NCBI RefSeq assembly: GCF_000702665.1
Contig: NZ_JNJA01000015.1
Location: forward strand, 29,017-93,016
Source of the DNA: Solidesulfovibrio alcoholivorans DSM 5433
Lineage (GTDB): Bacteria > Desulfobacterota > Desulfovibrionia > Desulfovibrionales > Desulfovibrionaceae
Reading direction: 5' to 3'
DNA length: 64,000 bases
Below are positions 46,701 through 54,717 of the stretch, piece after piece. Made by a program: the position numbers and the translations under genes. The notes beneath the pieces were generated by a model that was not told where the DNA came from, searched no databases, and saw only the letters and a list, made by a program, of their open reading frames with translations. Positions within the stretch are counted from its first letter, which is position 1. Each line of letters begins with the position of its first letter.

Positions 46701-46997
46701 GCGCTCGCGCGCATCGTGAGCCCGGCGGGCAGCGCCGTGGCGCGGGTGGTCGTCGGCGAAGTGGTCATGCCCGGGGTGGTGGCCGTGGAGCACGGCTTCG
46801 GCCACACGGCGCTCGGGGCCGCGGACGTGGAGATCGACGGCCGGCTGGTGCGCGCCGCGCGTAGGGCTTCGGCGGGGTTTAGCCTGAACGACCTGACGCC
46901 GCCGGACCCCACGCGCAGGGGCGCTTCGACGCTGCTTGAGCACGAATACGGCAGCGCCGCCCGGCAGGGCATTCCGGTGCGCGTGGAAAAAGCCTGA
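43797..46997 (+). CDS. ttrA: tetrathionate reductase-type catalytic subunit TtrA
   Basis: A 1066-residue bis-MGD molybdoenzyme of the TtrA branch (long form of the DMSO-reductase family). The N-terminal cluster motif is CWGCTTFCGVRLH near residue 100 with a late cysteine in RSTTCGRGAA; the pterin domains run to the C-terminus (VVMPGVVAVEHGFGHTALG). The Tat-like signal carries Lys-Arg rather than Arg-Arg (GKRDLLKKG, residues 25-33). It reduces tetrathionate to thiosulfate in the periplasm in known relatives; another sulfur oxyanion is possible here. The ATG follows AAGAGGGAACG. Confidence 0.87.
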   Translation: MDPSSNPQNIQNSQEIRSNQAPDKGKRDLLKKGAAVAGLGLFAAASAGAAVKVVSGLFSGSAGVALADPVNKNSLEPEYRVDAAGAVQAGKGQRVAFNQCWGCTTFCGVRLHIDEATDSVVRVAGNPYNPLAHEKHFSMDTPVEETLRRLSADKDQGLDQRSTTCGRGAAMVEAATSPFRITRCLKRAGKRGEGKWRTISFEKLVEEVVEGGNLFGEGHVDGLRAIREAKGPANPAMPEFGPQANRLLLTYAVDDGRENFFFKRFGQQAFGTKNFGKHGSYCGLSFRIGSGLFIDDLKTNAHIKPDFENCEFAIFWGTAPSQAGNPFNRSGRMLAAGRAVGKLHYAVVDPVLRMPISSASRECCRWVPVRPGMDAALAMGMMRWMFDNARIDEGFLSRPTLQAARDAGEAGFCNATHLVQLSGPGAGKLLRASDMGLVAAAAPAKDGAKPVGGNAAADVPMVVGPAGGLLPAGDCPQAQLFYRGEVALPGGKTVTVATALTLLREEAQGRSLEEYAALCGVPAEAIADLARELTAHGKRAAVDVHGGMMSTSGGNATFTVLTLNTLIGNINAKGGIATTAGSFHGGPALKGPRYDLESFPGAVEAKGFPAIRCRAPYQKSTEFKQKTASGQNPYPSEHPWYPLTPPNMPGEHLLSHANGSPFKYKCWINWTGNVIYGHGGLKQAVDRHLRDPADLPLVIGIDTFHNETNAYADYLVPDPCMYEVWGGFSSAWAGVLTRMSTARWPAVAPRQEKGAAGAPVCMELFLIEVAKRMGLPGFGEGAIPGADGTLHPLHTPEDYYLRLAANVAWFKGDVLPSPSARDIALSGIGRILPDIARVLPPGERGPVAYVYSRGGRFAPYGARYAGEAVQAKWEKALQVYNEEAAQAVNSQTGRHYDGTPRCKPPMLTDGKALREIWSEAEYPLLMTSFKSSLINSYSVVSERLLAIKPVNMVMLHSDDAKRLGLAPGALARIVSPAGSAVARVVVGEVVMPGVVAVEHGFGHTALGAADVEIDGRLVRAARRASAGFSLNDLTPPDPTRRGASTLLEHEYGSAARQGIPVRVEKA

Positions 46998-47664
46998 CGC
47001 GCGGGCTCCCGCGCGATCGCGACGTTTGCGAAACGCCAACGCGGCCCGTCCGAAAGGACGGGCCGTTTGTTTCTTGCGGCCTTGGTGTCCGGGAATTCGC
47101 TGCGGCTGTTGCGCGAAACGGCGGTGCGGCGGTCGCCTGGAGGAGGGGAGAAGGGGGCGGCCATGCCCCGCGCGGGGCGACGCGGACGTGCGTCGCCTGC
47201 CATCGTGACAGGACGGAAATTGGGGCGTGTCTGTTCGGTCACGAAAGACATAACACCGCGCCAGCATGGAGCTTTTTGACCCAAATGGCTTTTGTGGTGG
47301 CTCGTTTCTGCCCACTCGCCAACCCGCTGTAATATTTAGCCTAACATAACAATTCTTCCACCATCTTCGTCCTGGAGCCAGTTTTGTCAGTCACGACAGG
47401 CCCTTTTTGTCTGTCAGACTCGTGATCGTGTTTGTGTTAACATAGGGTATTTCAATGACATCTCACGAATGGATCGAGGCTTGCTTTTTTTAACCTAACT
47501 TGAAGCCCCGTTCCCCCTGCGCGCGCCCCGTTCCGGCGCGGCCCGGGACAACCGCGCCGGATTCCGCCACGGCCGGCGCTGGGGGCGGCTTCGGAAGCGC
47601 CGCGACAGGAAAGGAAGCTGGCAGGCCGGACGGCCGCTGTACAAAACGCGCAATGGAGGATGCT
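46998..47664. promoter_or_regulatory. ttrA-AOR intergenic region with AT-rich control region
   Basis: After the ttr terminator there is GC-rich DNA without a credible gene, then from about 47320 an AT-rich stretch with TGTTAACA (a perfect 8-bp palindrome near 47436) and an imperfect dyad GTCACGACAG...CTGTCAGACTCGTGAT. This is the likely promoter and operator region of the AOR gene; the precise promoter could not be fixed. Confidence 0.45.
47042..47075 (+). terminator. Rho-independent terminator after ttrBCA
   Basis: CGGCCCGTCC-GAAA-GGACGGGCCG perfect 10-bp stem with GAAA loop, followed by TTTGTTTCTT, 45 bases after the ttrA stop. Confidence 0.88.
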
Positions 47665-49392
47665 ATGCCTAAGTTCATTCGGATCGATATGGCGACGAAG
47701 ACCGTGAAAACGGAGGAATGCCCCGAACAGTATGCCGGGCTGGCCGGACGTGGCCTGACCTCGATTTTCGTGTCCAACGAAGTCAAGCCGTCGTGCCATC
47801 CCCTGGGGAAATACAACAAGCTGATCCTCGCCCCCGGCTACCTGACCGGCACGAGCGCCGCGAACTCCGGCCGGCTTTCCTGCGGCGCGAAGAGCCCGCT
47901 CACCGGCGGCATCAAGGAAAGCAACACGGGCGGCACCTTCGGCCAGAAGATGTCCAAGATGGACATCAAGGCCATGGTCTTCGAGGGTATCCCCGCGGAA
48001 GACAAATTTTACGTCGTCAAGGTGACCATGGACGGCGTGGCCTTTGACGAAGCCCCCGCGGAAATCATCGGCATGGGCAACTACGAGGCCATCAAGGTGT
48101 TGCAGGCGAAGTACGGCCCCAAGGTCGGCGTCGCCATCATCGGCCCGGCCGGCGAAATGCGTCTGACCGCCGCGAACATCTCCTTTGCCGACCCGCAGAG
48201 CAACATCCGCAGCGCCGGTCGCGGCGGCCTCGGCGCGGTCATGGGCTCCAAGAAGATCAAGGCCATCGTCATCGACGAAGCCGGCGCGCCCGGCGTCACG
48301 ATCGCCAACACGGACGCGTTCAAGAGCGCTTCCAAGCGCTTCACCAACGCCCTCGTCACCCACCCGGTCACCGGCCAGGGCCTGCCCAAGTACGGCACCA
48401 ACATCCTGGTCAACATCCTCAACGAAGCCGGCGGCCTGCCCACGAAGAACTTCCGCTCCGGCCGCAACGACTGGGCCAACAACATCGGCGGCGAAACCAT
48501 GGCCGCCACCATCGAGGCCCGGGGCGGCAAGACGACCCACGGCTGCCACGCCGGCTGCATCATCCGCTGCTCCCAGCACTACAACGACAAGGAAGGCAAA
48601 TACCTCACCAGCGGCTTCGAGTACGAGACCGTCTGGGCGCTCGGCGCCAACGGTTGCATCGACGACCTCGACGCCATCGCCTACGCGGACCGCGAATTCG
48701 ACGACGTGGGCGTGGACTCCATCGAAACGGCCGTTGCCGTCAACGTCGCCCAGGAAGCCGGCCTCATCCCCTGGGGCGACGCCAAGGCCATGCTCGACCT
48801 GATCCTGGAGATCCGCAAGGGCACGCCGCTTGGCCGCATCCTCGGCTGCGGCGCGGCCGCCGTCGGCCAGATGTACGGCATCACCCGGGTGCCCGTTGTC
48901 AAGAACCAGGCCATTCCGGCCTACGATCCGCGCGCGGTCAAGGGCGTGGGCCTCACCTACGCCACCACGCCCATGGGCGCGGACCACACTGCGGGTTACG
49001 CCGTGGCCACCAACATCCTGAAGGTCGGCGGCTTCGTCGATCCGCTCTGCAAGGATGGCCAGGTGGAGCTGTCGCGCAACCTGCAAATCGCCACCGCCGC
49101 CGTGGACAGCACCGGCATGTGCCTGTTCGTGGCCTTCGCCATCCTGGACATCGCCGACGGCTTCAACGCCCTGGTGGAGATGATCAACGCCCGCTACAAC
49201 CTGTCCCTGACAGGCGACGACGTCGTCGCCCTCGGCAAGACCATCCTCAAGGCCGAGCGCGACTTCAACAAGCGGGCCGGCTTCACCAACGCCCATGACC
49301 GTCTGCCGGAGTTCTTCGAAGAGGTGTGCGCCCCGCACAACGTCACCTGGGACTTCACCGACGAAGAAATCGACGAAGTCTTCAACTTCTAG
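47665..49392 (+). CDS. tungsten-containing aldehyde:ferredoxin oxidoreductase
   Basis: A 575-residue AOR-family enzyme that oxidises aldehydes to acids (or the reverse) with a bis-pterin tungsten centre and one [4Fe-4S] cluster. Cluster cysteines are HGCHAGCIIRC near residue 295 plus the late PLCKDGQ; the pterin-binding NSGRLSCGAKSPLTGGIKESNTGGTFG and SNIRSAGRGGLGAVMGSKKIKAI blocks are intact. AATGGAGGATGCT precedes the ATG. A MoaD-like gene follows, as is common for tungsten AORs. Confidence 0.93.
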   Translation: MPKFIRIDMATKTVKTEECPEQYAGLAGRGLTSIFVSNEVKPSCHPLGKYNKLILAPGYLTGTSAANSGRLSCGAKSPLTGGIKESNTGGTFGQKMSKMDIKAMVFEGIPAEDKFYVVKVTMDGVAFDEAPAEIIGMGNYEAIKVLQAKYGPKVGVAIIGPAGEMRLTAANISFADPQSNIRSAGRGGLGAVMGSKKIKAIVIDEAGAPGVTIANTDAFKSASKRFTNALVTHPVTGQGLPKYGTNILVNILNEAGGLPTKNFRSGRNDWANNIGGETMAATIEARGGKTTHGCHAGCIIRCSQHYNDKEGKYLTSGFEYETVWALGANGCIDDLDAIAYADREFDDVGVDSIETAVAVNVAQEAGLIPWGDAKAMLDLILEIRKGTPLGRILGCGAAAVGQMYGITRVPVVKNQAIPAYDPRAVKGVGLTYATTPMGADHTAGYAVATNILKVGGFVDPLCKDGQVELSRNLQIATAAVDSTGMCLFVAFAILDIADGFNALVEMINARYNLSLTGDDVVALGKTILKAERDFNKRAGFTNAHDRLPEFFEEVCAPHNVTWDFTDEEIDEVFNF

Positions 49393-49438
49393 GAGACTGT
49401 CGACAGCCGTTGCCAGGCGCAACGGCGATCGGCAACAC

Positions 49439-49478
49439 GCTGCGGCGGACCGGCCACGTTGGGACGGTCCGCCGCAGC
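49439..49478. repeat. 14-bp perfect hairpin between AOR and moaD-like gene (1)
   Basis: GCTGCGGCGGACCG and CGGTCCGCCGCAGC separated by 12 bases; 47 bases after the AOR stop. No T-run. Confidence 0.8.
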
Positions 49479-49493
49479 GAACCCGCAGACGCG

Positions 49494-49535
49494 GCAAAGC
49501 AGGCGGAGGGGAGTTGCCCTGTCCGCCTGCTTTGC
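49494..49535. repeat. 14-bp perfect hairpin between AOR and moaD-like gene (2)
   Basis: GCAAAGCAGGCGGA and TCCGCCTGCTTTGC separated by 14 bases, directly after hairpin 1. Two tandem stems here could protect the AOR mRNA end or limit read-through to the moaD-like gene. Confidence 0.8.
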
Positions 49536-49620
49536 CCATTGCGCGGGCGCGCGATTATTGGTTCTTTTCCAAGACACGCCGCACCGAGAACTGCCGGCAA
49601 ACCCGGACGAGGGTGAAACG

Positions 49621-49905
49621 ATGGCATCTCCCGTTGAAATTCGTGCGTTCATGGACCTCAGCAGCGTTTTCCGCAGCAGAGACTGGCCCAATCCCAAAGT
49701 CGTCGATATCGCGGGGCAGCTCAGCGGCGAGCAACTGCTCGAACTGCTCGCGCTCCCGGCGGAGATGGTCGAGGTCATTTTCGTCAACGGCAAGGCCTTC
49801 ACACCCGACAATGCCGTTGTCGGCGAGGGCGACCGCGTGGCCCTTGCGCCTCCGGGGGTCCCCGGACCCTACCGCGTGTTGCTGGGATTTAAGAAAATGG
49901 GCTGA
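49621..49905 (+). CDS. MoaD/ThiS-like protein associated with AOR
   Basis: A 94-residue beta-grasp (ubiquitin-like) protein: FVNGKAFTPDNAVVGEGDRVALAPPGVPGPYRVLLGF. The VNG...GDRVAL pattern is that of MoaD/ThiS sulfur carriers used in pterin-dithiolene synthesis. It ends FKKMG rather than the Gly-Gly needed for thiocarboxylation, so it may be a structural AOR partner instead of a sulfur carrier. GAGGGTGAAACG precedes the ATG. Lies 228 bases after the AOR gene behind two strong hairpins. Confidence 0.75.
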   Translation: MASPVEIRAFMDLSSVFRSRDWPNPKVVDIAGQLSGEQLLELLALPAEMVEVIFVNGKAFTPDNAVVGEGDRVALAPPGVPGPYRVLLGFKKMG

Positions 49906-50568
49906 AGCCGCGTCCCTGGCCGGGATGAGACGTATGAACCGTCATCCTTGACTTCTATGTTTAATTGCTCAATATGCCGGAGGTGTTATAGCCAGCCACT
50001 TTCGGTATAAACGAATTGCACGCCTCGGCATTACACTGGGAAAGTATGTCGTTGCGCGCAGCGATTGCGCCAGCGAAATTGTTTCAAATTATACAAGAGC
50101 TGGATTTTTTTTTAAAAAAATGTTGCTATTGCGACTTTCCCCTGTGCTTCAGGAGAATCGCCTGGCAACGCCCCTTCCTTCTCAAGTGGCAAGAAGAGCA
50201 ACCGTCGCTCGAGTTGCTTGTGCCTTTTCTCTCCTCTTCGTATCTTTGAGTGGAATGCTGAACTACAGCCCAACTTCCCGGTTTCCATATCGTGGCAGTG
50301 ACCTTTCTTGTCAGGGTTAAGGCCAGCTTCCAAAAAAGTTTCCCTCCATCGGAAATAAACCGCAGGGTTTTTCTCCTTCGCCAGTTTCATTGGGGATGAG
50401 CAGGGTTGAAACGACGCGGGGGCGCATTCTTTTGGGAACTGTCAGAAATTATTGAATATCAGCTTTATGACAGTGGTAGTGGTAAAGGCTTGAGGTTTCG
50501 ATAGATGCGTCACGTGCGGGTGTAAGGATAGTGGTTTTTGTTGTGCCACGATTCTGGATACTCGTTTA
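49906..50568. other. AT-rich spacer, left margin of the accessory island
   Basis: Base composition changes abruptly here. Short ORFs in both strands have no family features. The only recognisable content is the decayed sigma-factor end at about 50290-50405. Confidence 0.6.
50230..50405 (+). pseudogene. decayed 3' end of an ECF sigma factor gene plus its downstream leader
   Basis: GTGGCAGTG...CTTGTCAGGGTTAAGGCC, then AAAAAAG, then ATAAACCGCAGG and CAGTTTCATTGGG align by eye with the 3' end and following leader of the intact sigma gene at 52305-52430. Translated, LVRVKASFQKSFP corresponds to LVRAKENLRKKLSP. The frame upstream is broken by stops. A remnant of a duplicated sigma/anti-sigma locus. 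Confidence 0.65.
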
Positions 50569-51774
50569 GTGAAAAACTGCATCATTTTTATGGGATTTGC
50601 TGCAACTATGAAGTATGAAACACATGATACTGGTTATGTTTCTCTCTTTGGTAATTTCTTTCGCTTGGGATTGACGGCTTTTGGTGGCCCGGCGATGATT
50701 CCATTTGTTAGAAAACTGGCAATAACTAAAATGCACTGGGTTGATGATGCAGATTTTAGGATTGGCTTGGCAATTTGCCAAGCAATCCCCGGTGCGACAG
50801 TGATGCAGCTTGCGGGCTATATCGGATTAAGAATTCGCGGTGTGGCTGGGGCCATTGCTGCTTTTTGCGGGTTTGGGCTTCCTGCTTTCCTGCTTATCAC
50901 AATTTTATCAGCCGTATATTTTAAATTTTACAATCTTCCGTTTGTTTTGTCTGTATTTTCTGGACTAAAGGCAATTGTTCTTGCAATTCTTTTTAGCGCG
51001 TCTATCGATTTTGTTAGAAAATACATTCATTCGTTGCCAGATAAATTGATATCGTTTGGGGCGGCCCTTGCTTTTTTGGCGGACATTCATCCCGTGGCTG
51101 TAATTATTTTGGCGACATCAATCGGTGTCGCCTTTTTCAAAAATGATAGTGGATTGTTTTTGCAGAATGAATGTAAGTTTATGTCAAGATATAGATTTAG
51201 AGAAGCAGTTATTGTTACTGCGCTATTTCCCTTGGCTCTTTTGGGACTGTGGCTATTGAAAAAAGATTTGTATCACCTCGCAACGCTTATGATGGGTATT
51301 GATGTGTTGGCGTTTGGAGGTGGCTTTGCTGCATTGCCGATCATGCTTCACGAAGTGGTTATCCGAATGGGGTGGCTGACGCAGCGAGTTTTCATGGATG
51401 GCATCGCACTCGGGCAGATAACCCCCGGACCGATAGTCATCACCTCTGCCTTTGTCGGCTATAGCCTTGCCGGTCTGGCAGGAGCGCTTACCGGGGCAGT
51501 GGCTATGTTTTCTCCTTCTTTTTTGATCATGATCTGGAGTGTCCCTTTTTGTGACAAACTTCTTGGTTCTCAATATTTTCGTCGCGGTTTGCGTGCAAGC
51601 TTGGCAACGCTTGCCGGATTGATGGTCGCGGTCACGGCATCTTTCGTGTTATCTATGACTTGGACTCCTCGATCCGTGGTCCTGGGAGCGGTTGCCTACA
51701 TCGCGTTGCGACGTCAAATCGATGTGTTTTGGGTGGTGGTTGTTGGCGCCGCCATGTCTTTTGTCCTGTTTTGA
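50569..51774 (+). CDS. chromate transporter family protein ChrA (two-domain)
   Basis: A 401-residue membrane protein with two CHR domains and about ten helices. Domain 1 has FFRLGLTAFGGPAMIPFVRK and ICQAIPGATVMQLAGYIG; domain 2 has GIDVLAFGGGFAALPIMLHEVV and GQITPGPIVITSAFVGY. Members export chromate or exchange oxyanions across the inner membrane. The gene is much richer in A+T than its chromosomal neighbours, suggesting horizontal transfer. The start may be GTG 50569, ATG 50590 or ATG 50608; no clear ribosome site decides. The sigma gene follows after 19 bases. Confidence 0.85.
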   Translation: MKNCIIFMGFAATMKYETHDTGYVSLFGNFFRLGLTAFGGPAMIPFVRKLAITKMHWVDDADFRIGLAICQAIPGATVMQLAGYIGLRIRGVAGAIAAFCGFGLPAFLLITILSAVYFKFYNLPFVLSVFSGLKAIVLAILFSASIDFVRKYIHSLPDKLISFGAALAFLADIHPVAVIILATSIGVAFFKNDSGLFLQNECKFMSRYRFREAVIVTALFPLALLGLWLLKKDLYHLATLMMGIDVLAFGGGFAALPIMLHEVVIRMGWLTQRVFMDGIALGQITPGPIVITSAFVGYSLAGLAGALTGAVAMFSPSFLIMIWSVPFCDKLLGSQYFRRGLRASLATLAGLMVAVTASFVLSMTWTPRSVVLGAVAYIALRRQIDVFWVVVVGAAMSFVLF

Positions 51775-51793
51775 TGGGTTGATAAAACACGCA

Positions 51794-52387
51794 ATGGAAC
51801 ACAATTATGATGAAATGAGCAGCGAAGATATCATGCTATATGTTTCAGCGGGAGATAAATCTGCTTTGACAGTACTGATTGATCGCCATAAGAATAGTGT
51901 TTTCTCATGTATATATAGATTTGTTAGAAACAAAGATGAAACCCATGACTTGGCTCAGGAAGTTTTTTTACGGGTGTGGCGTTTCGCTCATAAATATCAA
52001 CCAACATCAAGCTTTACTACCTGGCTCTACACCATAACTGCCAATGTTTGCAAAACAGAAGTACAATCAGGCTGGCGTCGTCATATAAAACTGCTCGGCT
52101 CTTTCTGGCCTTCCGCTGATGCCGCGAATGATACGTGTCCTGAACCGTTGGATAAAGCGCCATCCCCAGAGGATGCGGCCATCGAGAGCGAACGGCAGCG
52201 TTTGGTTCATGCCGCTATCCGGTCTCTTTCCCGCAAACAACGCCTCGCCTTGGTCCTCAGCCGCTATGAAGGTCTCTCCTACCAGGAGATAGCAACCGTT
52301 TTGGATTGCTCGGTTCCGGCAGTGGAATCCCTTCTGGTCAGGGCCAAGGAGAACCTGCGAAAAAAATTGTCTCCCCTTCGAAGATAA
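51794..52387 (+). CDS. ECF (extracytoplasmic function) sigma factor
   Basis: A 197-residue sigma-70 group 4 factor with region 2 (LIDRHKNSVFSCIYRFVRNKDETHDLAQEVFLRVW...TWLYTITANVCKTE, residues 28-95) and region 4 (AIRSLSRKQRLALVLSRYEGLSYQEIATVLDC...LLVRAKENLRKKL). It redirects RNA polymerase to stress genes when released by its anti-sigma. The 5' half keeps the AT-rich composition of chrA while the 3' half becomes GC-richer. The next gene encodes the anti-sigma, 43 bases on. Confidence 0.9.
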   Translation: MEHNYDEMSSEDIMLYVSAGDKSALTVLIDRHKNSVFSCIYRFVRNKDETHDLAQEVFLRVWRFAHKYQPTSSFTTWLYTITANVCKTEVQSGWRRHIKLLGSFWPSADAANDTCPEPLDKAPSPEDAAIESERQRLVHAAIRSLSRKQRLALVLSRYEGLSYQEIATVLDCSVPAVESLLVRAKENLRKKLSPLRR

Positions 52388-52430
52388 ACCACAGGTTATT
52401 TTCCCGCCGTCAGTTTCACTGGGAAGGAAG

Positions 52431-52976
52431 ATGGGAAACCTGCAAACGTCATGGAGCAAGGTGATGCGGAAACATGCATCCACTAGGGAGGGGTGTGCCC
52501 TCTTTCGCCAAAAACTTGCAGCGTTTGCGGACGGCGAGATGTCCGCTGACTGGCGCGAGAAGATCGAATCCCACTTGGCGACGTGCCCGGAATGCCGGCA
52601 AGCGTTGTCCGAATTGCGCAGTCTCTCGCAAACACTTGAAGACCCCATTTCTGTCCGGACGCGACCGGACTTCACGCAGGATGTCCTGCGAAAAGTCAAC
52701 AGCGGGGCATGCCCCCACCGGCATGACTGGTTTCACAGCTGGGGAAAGGCGTTTCCTGCGCCTGCCGGCATCGCCTTGGCCGCCATGCTGGGATTGGCGC
52801 TCGGGGGATGGCTGGGGCACTCCCTGGTGGGGATCGACGGGCATCTGCTTGATGGAACCCTGGCGCGGACGGCGACCCAGTCCGCTACGATTGAAGCCTT
52901 GGATATTTTTTCGCCAATGCCCAAGGGGACACTCGCGCATGGCTATCTCACAGTAGCGGGAGAGGTGGCACAATGA
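52431..52976 (+). CDS. zinc-finger anti-sigma factor
   Basis: A 181-residue protein with a cytoplasmic anti-sigma zinc-finger domain (FADGEMSADWREKIESHLATCPECRQALSEL, H-x3-C-x2-C), a single transmembrane helix (IALAAMLGLALGGWLGHSLVG, about residues 110-130) and a short periplasmic tail. This is the membrane-spanning arrangement that holds an ECF sigma until an envelope signal arrives. Its stop overlaps the start of the sensor-like gene (ATGA). Confidence 0.87.
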   Translation: MGNLQTSWSKVMRKHASTREGCALFRQKLAAFADGEMSADWREKIESHLATCPECRQALSELRSLSQTLEDPISVRTRPDFTQDVLRKVNSGACPHRHDWFHSWGKAFPAPAGIALAAMLGLALGGWLGHSLVGIDGHLLDGTLARTATQSATIEALDIFSPMPKGTLAHGYLTVAGEVAQ

Positions 52977-53443
52977 AAAGTAAGCTTTTGATTTCCCTCC
53001 TTACGGCGTCTTTGGCAATGAACATTGGCATTGCTGCCATGTTTGGGCAAAAACTATTCCAAGCACGGACGAGCACTACTCAAAGATATTGTCCGTTCTC
53101 TTCGGATGACAATCCGTTGTATAAACTTCTTAATTTAAAATCTGACCAGCTCGAGGCTATAGAATCTATCGCCGGAGACTTCCATCAAAAGATTGAAAAG
53201 CTATCCATGGCGGTTCAGCAAAAAAGGACGGCCATGATGTCCATGATGGAGCGTGATGACATCGACTACCAAACTGTCAATGCAGAGCGAAATGACATTT
53301 GGCAACTTCAATCTGCTATTCAACAAATTGTTTTTGAGCATATTCTTCAAATGAAAAAAATACTTACCCCCGAACAGCGAAAGATTTTCTTCCAAACGAT
53401 GCGGCAAGGCTTTGTCCAACAAGCGCTTACGTGTGGCCAGTAA
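52973..53443 (+). CDS. periplasmic Spy/CnrX-like metal-sensor protein
   Basis: A 156-residue protein anchored by one N-terminal hydrophobic segment (residues 5-24) with a helical periplasmic domain. It has the Spy/CpxP-type LTPEQRKIF motif (131-139) and, ahead of it, EHILQM, where H123 and M127 have the His-x3-Met spacing of the metal ligands of CnrX. H71, C40 and several methionines are further candidates. In the Cupriavidus cnrYXH system such a protein senses metal and frees the ECF sigma via the anti-sigma; a similar job is inferred here from sequence and gene order. Confidence 0.75.
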   Translation: MKSKLLISLLTASLAMNIGIAAMFGQKLFQARTSTTQRYCPFSSDDNPLYKLLNLKSDQLEAIESIAGDFHQKIEKLSMAVQQKRTAMMSMMERDDIDYQTVNAERNDIWQLQSAIQQIVFEHILQMKKILTPEQRKIFFQTMRQGFVQQALTCGQ

Positions 53444-53466
53444 CGTACTGGCCGGAGGCTCATGCA

Positions 53467-54717
53467 ATGCGATTTTCCTCTGTCTGGCGGGAGATTTTCC
53501 TGCGAAGAAGACGCCATCTTACAGCGATTTTTGGGCTTTCCATCGGGGTCGGGCTTCTGGTCGTTCTCCAGGTCCTGTCTGGTGCCTACAAGGAAGCGGC
53601 GCGGATGCCTCTCCGGGAAATCGGCGCGGATATCAGCATCCAACGATCCGGGGATGTGCCGCAAGAGCTGCAAGGGGCCGTGTTTCCCTGTTCGGCGGTG
53701 ACCATCCGGCACAAGGAAGTGGAGCAGATCGGCAAGATGTCCGGGGTCCGCGCAGTCGGTCAGGCGGTCCTCATGTGGGTCTTCGACAAGGACCAGTTCA
53801 CCATGTTGCTGGGACTGGACCCTTCAAGTCCCCTGGGCCCTGGAACGCTGCGAAATTTCGTGACCAAGGGCCGCTTCCTCGAAGGGGACGGCCCGCAAGC
53901 GCTCGTCGATGCGACCTATGCCCGGGACCGGCAGCTCGACATTGGCGGCGTCGTGACGATCCTCGACAAGCCGTATCCCATCGTCGGGCTCGTCGACGCG
54001 TCCCGAGCCTCCAAGATCGCGGTGGCCAATGTCTACCTGCCGCTCAGGGAAGCCCAGGCAGTGGCCAAGGCGTCTCCCCAGGTACAGGGCGTCTCTCCTT
54101 TTGAAGCTGGCGATGTGAATCTTGTTTTCGTCCTGGCGGACCAGGGGGCAATTCCCGATTTGTCCAAGGAACTCAAGCAGCTTCTGGGTGACAAAGCAAC
54201 GGTTGCCAGCCCGGATTCGTTCCTGCGGCAGCTTGGCAATCTCTTTGCCCTGTCCGACAAGTTCGCCGCGGCGACGTCGCTGATCGTCTTGGTCGTGGCC
54301 TTCCTGATGGTTTTCAAAACGATCGCCGGAAACATCCAGGAACGTGCGCGGGAAATCGGCGTGCTCAAGTGCCTTGGATGGACGAACGGAAACGTCATCG
54401 GACAGCTCCTGGCCGAATCGCTCGCGGAGTGTTTCCTGTCCGGTCTGCTCGGGTTGGCCCTGGCCTGGGGCGTCTGTTTTGTCCTGGGGTTGCAGCAGGT
54501 CAAAATCCCCATCCCGTGGGAGATGAGCCCGACGCCGCATTTCCTCCCTGGAGGCGGTGAGCCCGTGTTCAAAACAGTCGCGCTTCCGACCCATCTTTCC
54601 TGGTCTCTCGCCTTTGCCGCCGTGGCTCTGTCCCTGCTTGTCGGGGGAGTCACCAGCATCCTGTGCATCGGGCGCATCACCCGGATCAAACCTTCTGAGG
54701 TTCTTCGCCATGAATGA
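53467..54717 (+). CDS. FtsX/MacB-type ABC transporter permease (1)
   Basis: A 416-residue permease: transmembrane helix at about residues 18-38, a large periplasmic MacB_PCD-like domain (about 45-255), then three C-terminal helices (AATSLIVLVVAFLMVFKTIAG, LLAESLAECFLSGLLGLALAWG, SWSLAFAAVALSLLVGG). The conserved QERAREIGVLKCLGWT loop contacts the ATPase. This fold belongs to mechanotransmission transporters (MacB, LolCE), which move substrates from the periplasm rather than the cytoplasm. The gene overlaps the ATPase by eight bases. Confidence 0.87.
   Translation: MRFSSVWREIFLRRRRHLTAIFGLSIGVGLLVVLQVLSGAYKEAARMPLREIGADISIQRSGDVPQELQGAVFPCSAVTIRHKEVEQIGKMSGVRAVGQAVLMWVFDKDQFTMLLGLDPSSPLGPGTLRNFVTKGRFLEGDGPQALVDATYARDRQLDIGGVVTILDKPYPIVGLVDASRASKIAVANVYLPLREAQAVAKASPQVQGVSPFEAGDVNLVFVLADQGAIPDLSKELKQLLGDKATVASPDSFLRQLGNLFALSDKFAAATSLIVLVVAFLMVFKTIAGNIQERAREIGVLKCLGWTNGNVIGQLLAESLAECFLSGLLGLALAWGVCFVLGLQQVKIPIPWEMSPTPHFLPGGGEPVFKTVALPTHLSWSLAFAAVALSLLVGGVTSILCIGRITRIKPSEVLRHE

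Noticed and set aside
50016..50390. Small ORFs on both strands in the AT-rich gap before chrA
   Set aside because: No ribosome site, no composition typical of coding DNA, and they overlap the decayed sigma-factor end.
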